A stretch of 64,000 nt of DNA, from positions 75,272,841-75,336,840 of the forward strand of contig OX388349.1 in NCBI GenBank assembly GCA_947579665.1. The letters are read 5' to 3'. The notes beneath the pieces were generated by a model. The model was given only the letters and a program-made list of their open reading frames with translations, was not told where the DNA came from and did not search any database. The DNA is from Sympetrum striolatum. Lineage: Eukaryota; Arthropoda; Insecta; Odonata; Libellulidae. The translations under genes and the position numbers were made by a program. Positions 13,561 through 24,900 of this stretch are shown here, one piece after another. Position 1 is the first letter of the stretch. The number at the start of each line of letters is the position of its first letter.

Positions 13561-13620
13561 ATATATGATATATGAATGAATCCGGAGAAGCATCTATATA
13601 TAATAGATATATAATCTATA

Positions 13621-16600
13621 ATCTATTGCCGAAATTGGAGTACGATTTTCGCGAAGTACGTTAATTGCAGGAAGGGAAATATTTGTGCAGAATGGTTCTA
13701 CTTGCCGGCGACAAATTCTCTGAAGAGAGATTTTCTAGAGTGATGGTCTTCTTCAGATCTAGAGTGAGTGTCTTATTGAGCTCTGTTCAACGTGGAGGAA
13801 TACATGTTGTAATGTTTACTATCTCTTTCTTAGATTGGAAGTTGTTTAAGTACAAAAGCGAAATTAAAGAGGACTGAGAAACATTTGATCCAATCTTATC
13901 TTAGGAAACCATTGAATCTTGAAAAAGGGTGAGAGGTGACAGTACAGAGTACAACTAGGAAACGCAGATATGACATTATTTCTGCAAGCAGCGGGCCTCG
14001 AACCGGGTTCTTCCAGCGGCTGCTCTATCCAATTAATCTATCCTACCATAATATTCAAATTCCTACAAATTCTCCAAAAAAGGCAAATTCTGAATGCTTA
14101 TGAAGACCCAAGTTCGTGTCCCGGTCCTATCAGATTATTTTAATTTTTGTTTCTCCTTGGAATACATCACTTACTAATGTTTATTAAAGTTTTATGAAAC
14201 ATGGATGTGTAGAGCTGCATTCCTTCATACAAATAAATAGCAATCTTGATTTCATTAGCGTGAATGCAAACTTCAAGTTGGTTTACATTAAATTAGAACT
14301 AGTCTGGTGCTATAAGTAAAGTCCATATTCAAAGGTCAGTTCACTAACAGGAGATATTCTATTGAAATGAGGAGGTTCTGGTGAAAAGAACTTATTCAGC
14401 GTGTCGCTCCTTCAATTACTCGTTCCATAAATCACGTGGCTTTGGACCCGTTCATTCATGGCCTTTTGATTATTTTTATACGGCCTCAGAGCTGAATAAA
14501 GGCGTTTAAATGGCCGTCCGCTGCATTCAAAGCGTCCATTCAATATCGCGAATCTCGGCATTCACATTCTCCCCTTCGACGACGAATTCCTTAATCCATC
14601 CACTAACACTCTTCATTCCTTTTCTTATATTTTCCCTTATATTGCATTCCTATCCTTGTTAGCTCACTACTCCTATTTCCTTCTCTTTTTGGAATATTTT
14701 CTTCTCCTCCCTTGAGGTGGGCGAACTTTTGGGTAGCCATGTTGTTTCCTCTCGTTTCCAAGGTGTTTGATTCACGAGATACGTTCTATGACGCGAAATG
14801 GTTCTTAAATGTTGTAGCTGCGAATTTTTAATCGACTTAAAAATTCTATTCTGTTCGCATCAAAATTAATTATTTATGTATAAATCATACCAATTTACAC
14901 ACATTAAATTTCGTGAAAGAAAGCTATAAGACAAAGATGATATGGTGAGAATGTTAGTGCTATTTAAAGGAAAAAGTTGTTGAAAACGGATAGGAAGGTG
15001 AGGAAATAGAATATGTGAGAAGATGTGGAAGAATAGAAACTGTGCGACGGATGGATATTTGAAGCACAAGATATGTGCATTTATTAAAAGTTATATAGAG
15101 GGGAAGTACTGAGAAGAAACAAGACTATTGAATTTATTATGGGCAAAAAGCAAGAAAAGTAAAGTTTAAGAAATTGATATATATAAGAAAAAGTATGAAT
15201 ATAAGTCCAAGTATCATCTCAAATGTTTTATCGTGAGGTGAAATAATGAAGCATCAAAATATGAATCAAATATTTTTATTCATACTTCGTAATTCTGATC
15301 CATAATAAAAAACAAAAGCAGTTCCTAATTATTAGAGGTTTTTGTTCTTCGGAGTAAGTGATAAAACCAACAAATAACGCGAATTTTGGCCGATTTAGCG
15401 AAACAACGCTAATTTCGACAGTTTTGATAAGCAGCACGGATTTTGGTGATTTTTGCTTCATTCATCATTTGTAAGATAGGGAAATGTAATTTTGGTATGA
15501 TTTAAATAAATGTACAATATATAATTGTTCGATATTATTCACGTATTTTTGTCATATTTTTGATCACTCATGGTATCTTTTGATGACGCGAATTCAGCTT
15601 TGATCTTTTGCAATAAATTCACATAACTCTCTTTCCATTATGGATTATTACAATATCTCGCCTAATTCCACGAAGAAATATGTTTTGTTTTTCCTAACAT
15701 CTATCGTGTCAATATGTTTTTAATGAAAATATCATGTTTTGTTGATTTGCAGCTGTGAAAGCATTTTCCTTAGGTGTAAACAGCAGTTTTAAATAAATTT
15801 AATTTATTATTTTATATAATTTACAGTTAATAATATTTTCAGTGCTTTTAATCTTTATGCTAAAGTGTGCCTAATAATATTCCATTGCTTAAATGAGACT
15901 CTATGAAAATTAGTAACATCAAATTTGGGAAACATTATAAAAACACAAAACACCACAATTTGGTTTTCAAATCAACAAATTTCAGAAAAAATAAAAACCT
16001 TTTCAAACACCTCTACTAATTATGATTATTCTCTTACGAAATCTGGCTGAAAAAGTAGAACTTACATAATTTCTTAATCTACACTTTTTGAAAGAGTAAC
16101 GCTAAGGAAGATCATTGATCTTATTAAGATTCTTTTTATTTCTTCTTTAATACGTCAGCACTGACATCACGTTAAATGCCATTAATTTTTATGCCCCAAA
16201 CGAAGAGAAAACTGACCGAAGAAGATAATGAGGTTTCCGCTTTGTTTCTCCGAATCGTAGGGTTTTGGCGGCGCCGAAAGTATTCCTTAATGAAGATAAT
16301 TCGAGTCATTATCTCTCGTAACTTTGGGATATTGCTTGTTAATCTCTTCCTCTCTTCGAAATCAGAGTTAATGGAGCAAAGGGTCCCTTAAAATTCGGAA
16401 TAAATGGCATCGTTTTCTCGAGTTTGAGAATCCAATCTGTCCTGAATCATCTCCAATACGATGGGAAATTAGGTTGGCGTGCTTTAGGCAGATCTGTAGT
16501 TGTAATTCCATCGATTTATGGGCTGAGTAAATGACAGGTAATGCTGAAGGCGTTCTCAATTGCTGCTTATAAAAGATAGCAATCGCAGTTATCTGCAGAT

Positions 16601-19032
16601 GCGTGAAATGGAACATTTTAGTAGAATTAAAAAAAGGATCGAATTTGGTTAAACTGTACTGTTAAGGAATATTAAATGATACTGATGAGTTTAAATACTG
16701 CGTTCCTTGATATAGAAGCACACAATTTTTTCTGAAACAAAAACATGATCAATTGTTAATCCTATCTGAGATATAATTTCCTTAAAATAATAATTAAATC
16801 CTTGAGAAATTTGTACCTCATGTCGATTTTCATTTGCTTGCGCATTCAAAAAATGAAAAACTCTTTTGAAAAATTAGAAAAACATGCTTCCGCTGACATT
16901 TAATTTCAACAGAATGCAAAACAACTTTTTATGCTGAATTTTTTACGTCTATGGAAGAACAAAAGTCAAGGTTGTCATCATTCTCTTGAAGTTTATAAAG
17001 TCTTTATAAACCTATAACTATATGAAATGTGTTATAGAGGAATTTAACTCGAAATTAACCCATACAAAAATAAAAAAAATTATTTAATGATATTTGGTAG
17101 AAAAATAAACCCTATAGTCCAAGTATAGAATTGGTTTAGGAGGTCATTTATTGTATTCCTTGCAGAATTTCTAATGCCGACTCGAGCTTGAAAGGTGATT
17201 CTACACAAATACAGTATGACACGCTCTTATCAATTATAAAAGTTTCTTCTTACACCGATAAATTAACTTAGATCATTCTATTATTTTCGTTGCTTATAGA
17301 CTTACTTTATTGACCTATTTGGTTTTGTGCTTATTTCTAGTATATTATTTATGCTACATTGTTCAGCTTGATTTAATATTTGAGTGATATAAATTTTCGT
17401 TTTTCTTCTCTCATTTATCTTTCTGTTCTCACAAGTTTTTCAAACTCTTATTACAGAACACCGTGAGTCTGTGGCGTGGGGCATCCCTTTGAGGGAATGG
17501 CGAACTTCCCCATTAAACCCTTCGAAGCTGACTCAGTACTATGTGATTAATAGGGTCTTTAAGTATATAAAATACATAATTGATTGCAGGATGTAATATT
17601 TCTTTTTTAAATCGTCTTAAAATTTCTTAACGTTCTTACTTGATTTACTGAGAATATGCGCTTAGAATGAGTGTACTTATTCGATTATTTTCGCTGTTGA
17701 TGTTGAGGTTTTGTCGAGTGAAATTTCTTAATTTTTTAAGGTGTGTTTTATTGTTTATAAATGATTAACATTGGAAAGTGATTAACGGGCTTTCAGGCGT
17801 ATATGAATCGAAAATGATTTAGAGCAGTATAGTTTTGTTCATTCTGCTGTTCATATTTTCCTTATTCTTATGGATGCAATTACAATCCACTACAATCCAC
17901 TTATATACGCAATTCTTAGGTTTCGCAAAATTTTCAAACTTGTTTGCCACACATTTATGTTTTCTACTCTATATAAAGTATAACCTTCACTGAGAGATTC
18001 GAATGTTGCGCTTCGCGACTGGCAGCAATCGAATAATAAGTTGAATATTTTTTACGTAAATTGTTTTGACGGAAAGAATCGGCATGATAATATAAACTCA
18101 TAGCTTAAATAAAGCAGAGTTAAGTAATGAAGATGTATTCTCATTTGAGTATTTTGGTAGGAGGAAGAGGATGACCTAGTTTCCCTCTTTCTTCTTATTT
18201 CCTCTGTGTATTTCTGTCTCTTTCATTCTTTTTCTTTTCGTTTTTTCTCCATCTTCTTCACTCTCTGCATCCAAATCAAATTTTTCTCCCTCTGATTCTC
18301 TATAATTTATTTCTCCCTCTTTCGCCCTTTCCAATAAAGGCCTGTGCGACGTCTCAACGAAATCTCTGTCTTATTCCTCCTCCGAATTTCAATTTATTTT
18401 CACTTTTAGCCGCAAAACTTTCCGGACTTGATATTCCTCTTATTCAACATTTTATTTATTTACCCAACTCGAGGCAAAGTTCAAACACCGCATTTTCTGC
18501 ACTTTTGTGTCTCGTTGTACATTTGCTTCGAGAAATCGCTTTTCCTTCGCAGACAATAATACGTACTCTTATTTACCCCGGGAATGATTCTAGTCTCGAC
18601 GTTAGGAATCCGCAATCATTTTCTTGTTCAGAAGGGAATCTCTCGGGGATCTCCTCCTTTTATCAAAATAGCTGAGAGGCTTTCGTCTCAAAATATACCT
18701 AATTCTTTTCGTATAGTTTTAGAAGTTTTCCTTGTGCTCTTTTCCTCATCCTACGCTTTTTATTTCTCGACCATAATTAAGATGGTGCTTCGGGGAAATC
18801 CTTCGGAATTCGTAATAAGGTGATTTCTGAGGAAATGGTTGAGCACCTTCTTACCCTTATCGTAAACGTCAGCAATACTCCTCTTCTTGTGATACCGTTG
18901 ATATCATATCCATCTTATACTCGCACGTGTCTTAAAATTAATGATATAGAAGGAGAAACATGCTAACCACTCTATTTGGAAAGGTCGAAGCCTTCAGTTT
19001 ATGACAAACATTCATTGGGGAAGTGTACTCAC
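13621..19032. other. No gene recognised; inferred intron 2
   Basis: AT-rich, with a tRNA-like fragment at 13989-14050, a pyrimidine-rich stretch at 18180-18330 and a two-copy 'acaatccact' repeat near 17882. I searched the minus strand for tetraspanin TM3, CCG-loop or TM4 coding sequence and found none. Confidence 0.55.
13989..14050 (-). repeat. Truncated tRNA-like sequence
   Basis: The minus strand reads TAGATTAATTGGATAGAGCA (A-box/D-arm-like), then a shortened middle, then CCCGGTTCGAGGCCCGC (B box). The anticodon arm is missing bases and no closed acceptor stem is seen, so this is a pseudo-tRNA or SINE head. A second B-box-like piece (caagttcgtgtcccgg) lies at about 14107. Confidence 0.45.
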
Positions 19033-19230
19033 CGCGTAGATCATGGTGTGGTTCTCCATAAGCGCGCTGCAGCATCCCAAGAAAGACACTAACATGACGA
19101 CTATGGATGCTGCCATCATCACGTAGATGCCGATGTAGTATTCCTCGACATCAAGCATCTCCATCCATTCCGAGAAGTTGGGCTCCGTCTTCAGCCAAAT
19201 GCAGATTCCAAATACGGAGGCGCCGGCGAC
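19033..19230 (-). CDS. Tsp2A: Tetraspanin (Tsp2A-like), second coding exon (TM1 end, EC1, TM2)
   Basis: This is a 198-nt exon, exactly 66 codons, in phase 0 at both ends. The acceptor reads TTTTTTGATCCTCAG then GTC. The donor follows ATCTACGCG and is GTGAGT. It encodes the rest of TM1 (VAGASVFGICIW), a short extracellular loop (about residues 13-32, with EPNFSEWMEMLDVEEYY), TM2 (about residues 33-57, IGIYVMMAASIVVMLVSFLG), a juxtamembrane CC pair that could be palmitoylated, and the loop SALMENHTMIYA leading into TM3. The G-C-C near the end of TM2 and the M-E-N after it fit tetraspanins, and the SALMEN string is what I associate with Tsp2A. With exon 1 this gives 108 of the roughly 230-250 residues expected. 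TM3, the large loop with CCG and TM4 are missing and must lie beyond position 1 or be unrecognised in 1-19032. Confidence 0.92.
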
Positions 19231-19437
19231 CTGAGGATCAAAAAATACCAATTAAAATAACTAAAGACACTATGGAATTGGTAGATGTGGAGTAAGTTGG
19301 GCATACGTTGAGAGAATATAGGACTGGTATACTTGATACATGACGGCGATACCTTGGAGAGGAACAAGTAACCTAATTTCATACTACTTTAATTCTGTTT
19401 GGTGCTTTTCGGCATGGGCGTCGCCAGGGGGGGGGCA

Positions 19438-19460
19438 GGGGGGGGGCAGCTGCCCCCCCC
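19438..19460. repeat. G-run/C-run palindrome at hAT left end
   Basis: Nine Gs, CAGCTG, then eight Cs. This is a near-perfect hairpin next to another G-run at 19427-19435. It could form a hairpin or quadruplex and is prone to slippage. Confidence 0.85.
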
Positions 19461-19911
19461 TAGAGAACCATTCGTATTTTGGTTCGGGATGTGTTGTAGA
19501 AACAATTTTTAGGCACGAGCGTATTTGAAAAGAATTTAGACCCAAAACAAAGTCAAGTGTTGGCACGTGTAAACACCAGTGATGGGAAAAGTACTTCCTC
19601 GTAGCAAATTTATACCTCCAGTGCAGCACAAATATTTCAACAATACTTTGCAGCAGAGTCAACAGCTATCCCTCCTTTCCTTCGCCCCTTCCCTCCCAAA
19701 AGAAGAAAAGTTCGGTTTCAGGGTGAAAAATGTAGTTAGAACTGCCTCTCGATGCGATCAGAGCGCGAGGTTATGCGATTATGTCCTCTCTCTCAAACTT
19801 CCTTGAGTATCGTCCGACAATCGCCGGCAGAAGACAAAGGATTCAGTTTTTTTTCGTTTTCCCTTCAAAATGGACATGTTTTGCGGTGAGTATTTTGCAA
19901 ATAGGCCCAAG

Positions 19912-20720
19912 CAGTGGTGCAGCGAGGGGGGGAAGTTTAGGGGTTCAAACCCCCCCCCAAGAGTCAAGTCCTATGAGTAGCTCTGCTTTTTTCTGCTGTA
20001 GAGTACAAAACCCCAATCATTTGCTTGATAAATTTAGCGAAAGCTTTGCATGCCAGTAAATATGGCTCCGATTACAGCTAAGTTGATGTTTTCGGTAGCA
20101 GAGCAGGCCTAGAGCCGACATCGATATCAATGGGACACTACGAGTGTTTCGCACACAATGTTCAACGCATGCACTTCTTAACCATATCATTTTGTTAGAT
20201 GACTCACACCATACGTTAAGATTCCCATTAGAAGAATTCGAAAGTGCTGATTCGTTTACTCCTCGCAAAAACACAAGGGAACATTCGAGAAGTAATTCGA
20301 AACTTACACCTGAAAACAGAGATTAAGATTACGTTTGAGAGACAAACAGGTTGATAAAACGTTCAGTTAGATCTGTTGCATGTGACTGTTTTGAGTGTGT
20401 GAATGCAAAGCTAGGCTCGTGAATAGTGCATTTGAGAAATTCACAGGGAACAGTTCGAAGGAGAATTTAGTTTGGATTTCATAAGATACAGATGGACATC
20501 CGAAAATTTTTTTCACAGTCCGTTAATAGCTCGAGGTCTCTATCGGGAAAACGTAAGTTAATGTCTATGTAGTTTTTTGTAAAATGACCATTATTAGTTG
20601 CATAAATTAGGATTGTATTATTTTAGGGCCGTTATCGGAGGGACATCTCAAGATGAGTTTAGCGACAATTCCAAAGGAACTGGTTCCTTTGTTAAGCATT
20701 CTGGACGATTAAAAGTCTGT
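19912..20720 (+). mobile_element. Left end of a second hAT-like element inside the first
   Basis: CAGTGGTGCAGCGAGG at 19912 followed by G- and C-runs is a typical hAT terminus of a different subfamily from the outer element. No matching right end (CCACTG-type) was found before 21990, so the element is either truncated or its outer end has been lost. The transposase start at 20492 fits this element's orientation. The right boundary given is only the end of the recognisable coding remnant. Confidence 0.5.
20492..20712 (+). pseudogene. Broken hAT transposase N-terminus, two exons
   Basis: ATG at 20492 opens MDIRKFFSQSVNSS, the kind of N-terminus found on DUF4371/zinc-finger hAT transposases. 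A good donor (CGTAAGT) ends exon 1 at 20552. An acceptor (attattttag) opens exon 2 at 20627. Splicing them keeps the frame (SGKR then PLSEG) for 48 codons until a TAA at 20710. The zinc finger, DDE catalytic core and dimerisation domain are all missing. What is seen is the start codon, splice signals and continuous frame. The family is from knowledge of such N-termini. The pseudogene status is inferred from the short length. Confidence 0.5.
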
Positions 20721-21998
20721 ACAGTAGCCTCTTCATTACTCGGGATGATATTAAATATAGCGATCCTTATTTTATAATTACCCGTTAATTTGCTGTATAG
20801 TTACGAAAATAATTCAATAACCGGGTTTCCGTAGAAATTTGTAAAAGTATTGGAGCAATGCAAGATATTAGTAAAAATTAATTTTCGATGATATTATTAA
20901 TAATATACGATTTTGAAAGCAAATCAGTCAGCTGAAAGGTATTGTGCGCGTAAGTTACGCACATATTTATCGGAACTATGACTTGAAATAAATTTGAGAA
21001 ACGGTTAAAACTGTGACTTAAATTCTTCAGCTTCCTTTTCGATGCAACCAATTTTTTCTCTTGTGATAGAATCCCACGAATCTCATATCTGGTTATGCAA
21101 AGCCCATTCAAAATTGCCATTCGTGGAAACTTTTGTTTTCTTTGAACTCTCAGTGCGTAAGACTGGGTTTTGTATCATCTCTCTGCTGGTTAAACCACCT
21201 ACTACTTAGTCTAAATAATTGTAAGTTGACGTCTTCATTTTTTCCACCTTGGTATATAACTTGATTTCTGCAAATTCAATTATAATATCAACTATAATGA
21301 AGAGTCTACAGAATATTTTAATGCAGCCGAATTTTTACTCTCCGGTATGTGACGCATTCAATTGAATGCTTGACTAATACATAAATAACGAAATCAGGCT
21401 TAATTGTAAGCCTACCAGAAAATTTCATCTGATATAAATGATTTTTTTGTTTCTTAGAAGAGGAGGTAGTTTTAATAGCAACGGATGAAGTCATTCCTAA
21501 GAAAGCTGCTGATGATATAGTCTAGTAACGAAAGATGTTCAAATAAGGATGGGTACACCAATGTGGTGATTTATTGAAACATTTTATATCGCTTGTCAAA
21601 TAACGGTAACTATTTTTTCCTTTTCGCGCTTGGCAACCTCTTGGAAGAAAGAACTCTCAAAGACTCGGGAAGTATATATCTACAGCATCAAAATACTTAA
21701 GCATCGAAAAAAATGACTTTTTAATAGGAATTGGACGTATCCAAGCTAGAAATCCAAACAAAACTTATGATAAGTTTCCAATAGTTTGCTTATGTAAACT
21801 ACTATCTTGTGTAACGAGTTGGCCAAATAAGCGTTAAACTCCTTTAGTTTTCAATGCATTTAGTTTTTGAAAGATTTGACGTATTTGTAGTAAGAAGCGG
21901 GCATGAATAAACAAGCCCCTGTAAGTTAGGCATTTTTCATTTTATCAGGCAGCTTGCTCCCCCCTAGCTCAGTGGCTGGCGACGCCCTTGCTTTTCGG

Positions 21999-24900
21999 TT
22001 TCACCTAACAAATACGACGCCGACTAACAAAAATTTCGGAGGATGAAAGTAAATGTACTTGTGTAGAAAGAGGGTCATCGTAAAATCCTACTTTTAAGCA
22101 AATCCACTTTAAATATATCTTAAATATTGTGAAAATCTGAATCCGGAAGTTTCATCTACGAGTAGTACAGTAGAGAGAATTTCATCTGTGAAAGTAGAGT
22201 ATATCTCGTAAAAATATGAATTCCAAGACAAATAATAACGACAATTACGCTCATTATAAAATAAAAAATAATTCGTTTTCATCCACATTACTGGAATAAC
22301 TGTTTGCGTCTGTGATTTTTGTTGATATAGGAATCGGATTTGATTGGCTCTTACGTTTGAAATAAGCGAAGTTATCGTTCGTTTCTGCGGCATTATCATG
22401 TTCATGCTAAATTCTCTTTTTGGTTAAAAGTCTCTGGGAGAGTCCCTTGGGCAAAATCTTTAGGTGTCGGCTGAGAGATTAAAGGAGTGACCACTTCAAG
22501 GCAATAAAGAGGTATCGAGATTAACATCTGAAGACATGAGAATAAAGTAGGCAAATTGGGCATTGACTAAGCACATTAATGTAAAGAGATTGACTTTGAC
22601 CTAGAGGATCGAGGAAGAGTATTTGGGAGTGAAGGGGAAGCTGGTCCAGAAGTAGAAGGTGAGACACGGTGAGTGGCCAGTGATGAGGGGATATTAAATT
22701 GCGGTGGATTTTTTTTCATCATGGATGAGTAGTTTAATTAATATTTATACTCTTGTATTGCATGCTAATATGGATAACGATAATATAGATATGCTTAGCG
22801 TGACTTCGTGGAATGTATCAACACACATTTTAAAGAAAAACTCAGCTTCCACGAGAGATTTTTTCACATATCCTTAAGACATGCACTTCTTGTGAAGTAC
22901 TCCTGAAGATGTCAGCACGTTGATGAACACGGTCAAATAAAAATACTGTCTAGGAGCTAAAAGATGTCTTTCTTAGAGATTCGTATGGCGATTGTAAGGA
23001 CGCTGGCGTATGAATGGCGGGTGTGGATGATGTCAAAATAAGAGACGCATGCTCAGGTGTTCTTCTATCAACCGCTATGAGGAAAATTATGGCTTATCAC
23101 TATAAACAGGAACTGAAAACATTGTTCTTGGAATGAAATTTGTGAGAAGTGTAACGAGAAATAGGAGAGAGCAAGTAACTGATGAGCAATGAATGGATGT
23201 GAAGAAAAGTCTACGGAAACATAGGAAAAGAGTGAATGAAGTTGGAAGGTATGAATTCTAGAGATGTGTTGGATGAGGAAGATGGGTTGGACGTGGGTGA
23301 TTCCAAAGAAAGCCTACAAGAAGCAATATAGTAAGAAAAATGGAAGGAAATGACCGATATGTGTTAAGTGAGGGGTTGCTAGTCCCGAAATCGGAGTTGC
23401 TATTTATTTTATGTAATTGGATTATGGGAAGGATCTCCCAATCCTCAGAGAATTCGCTTTTCCGTAGACCTTCCGAAAATGTATTTAAATGTAATTTGAC
23501 TGATTCCGAGTGAAACTGTCATTCGATAAAAAAAACCGCTGAATTAAAATTCAGTCGACATTTTCCTTTGAAGTCGCGAAAAGGTGAGAATTGGGAATTA
23601 ACGGAAGAAAGCGCTTATCCGCGTGGGGATCCGAATGTCACGCACATTTAGGAAAGGCAATTTGCAATTTTTTGATGTTTGATGAAAAAGAATTCCATTT
23701 AAGTTTTTTAATATCGCTAAAAGGGCGCTATTTGTGGAAGGCGATGAAATGAAAATCAAAGACTTCCTCTGGATTTGAAAACACTAATCCTAAGGTTTAC
23801 TCAATCAAGCAAGATGCAAAAGATATTAATAATATTAATATGCAAAAGGAACAAAAATATGGTAACAATCATCGAGTATCACCATTTTAAGCGATAAGTA
23901 AGTTCTATATTTTTTTATTTTCCACGAGTTGGGAGTAATTTAAAATCGGGTCAAATCAAGAGTTATTTTCTATTGGTAACAGATAGAAAGGATTTTATTG
24001 ACATTTCTTATATTTGAAAAACTTCCAAATAATGCTCATAGGATTCTTTGGTCTCCGGAATATTTTTTCTTGATTAATTATACCATATACCATTATACTT
24101 TAGTAGGTAAAATCTTTAGATTCTATGGTAAAATTGAGAAACCAAATTGCATTTTCCGTATTTGTTCTTCGACTAATTAGCGATGCGAAGTAGAATTAAT
24201 ACGATGGATTCTGCTATTTTCAGTTGTTCTTATTTCTAATTATGGAGCGGTAATCCTTTTTTTCGTTCTTAACTCTGTTTTTCCATTAAAATGCTGCTTC
24301 CAAATATTTCCTTCTGATCAAAATATCGTTATTTAAAATTCAAGTGTTTGCGTTCACCCTTTCGAGGTATAAATAGACATTGCTCGTTAAAGCAGCTCCA
24401 ATTAGTTACGAGGAAATGATGAAGAATATATTCTGTTTTTTAGAGAAGTGATTTACAATTTTTTCTTTTGTTGTAGCAAAAAGGAAGCATTTGAATCACA
24501 GTATCCGGAGGAAGTCGGAACGCATTTATTTACGTTTCGTTAATTTTTTGTACTCGTTCAGAGGAACATACTTTCTAACGACATAGAAACAGGTCTGAAT
24601 TTATGGAAATCGTTAACACAAAACACTTTTATGAAATAAACGTTTACTAAGCCGCAGCATGAGGTCGACCATGGTTTCATAGGATCGCTACACAATTCGC
24701 TTTTAGTAAACATTTATTTTGCGGAGTAGGTTTAGTTTAAGATGCATTTTAGTTAGAATTTAAATTGAGAATACAGGGAATAATTCTCTCTCTTCTATTC
24801 CGGAAGTTTATGAAAGTAATTGTTGAGTTAACATGTGTTAACATCATACGTATATTGGACGTTAACTGTATCCAGAGGAAATATATTCTAAAATCAATAG

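Larger units (their letters stand above)
10165..13620. repeat. Higher-order array of tRNA T-arm-bearing monomers (three units, one inverted)
   Basis: Three related ~1.1 kb units: A 10165-11275 (+), B 11290-12375 (+) and C 12440-13560 (-). Each starts with 'acgagtaaaatg', then the hairpin GCTTGCATACTGCAAGC. Each then carries six diverged monomers of about 150-177 bp, and ends at 'tgtatcc' with an AT-rich 'ctccggattcattcata' junction. Every monomer carries a tRNA T-arm/B-box-like motif (GGTTCGANNCC on one strand). TCGAAC cores lie near 10312, 10460, 10618, 10783, 10953 and 11130 in A; near 11445, 11593, 11750, 11916, 12085 and 12261 in B; and as GTTCGA near 12584, 12760, 12930, 13096, 13253 and 13402 in C. 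The monomers also share a 'tttcaagtt...gggaa...aaaaatcg' skeleton. I do not recognise the family. No coding function is supported. Confidence 0.85.
19413..21990. mobile_element. hAT-type DNA transposon insertion, 2.58 kb
   Basis: Bounded by a perfect 8-bp target duplication, CTTTTCGG (19405-19412 and 21991-21998). The inverted ends are CATGGGCGTCGCCAG and, on the other strand, CAAGGGCGTCGCCAG (14 of 15). An 8-bp duplication with ends starting CA is the hAT signature. Just inside the left end is a poly-G/poly-C palindrome. It lies in tetraspanin intron 1. No intact transposase frame remains. Confidence 0.85.

Noticed and set aside
10165..13620. CRISPR-like or tRNA gene cluster reading of the array
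   Set aside because: The repeated part is a ~150-177-bp diverged monomer, not a short identical repeat with unique spacers. No monomer has A box, anticodon arm and acceptor stem together.
1..19032. Third tetraspanin exon (TM3, CCG loop)
   Set aside because: No minus-strand stretch with a GCCG-like motif or suitable hydrophobic segment plus splice sites was found by eye; a profile search could still find one.
22840..23360. Possible retroelement C-terminal region
   Set aside because: A few words resemble retroelement tails, but all frames are broken by stops and no conserved motif could be placed.
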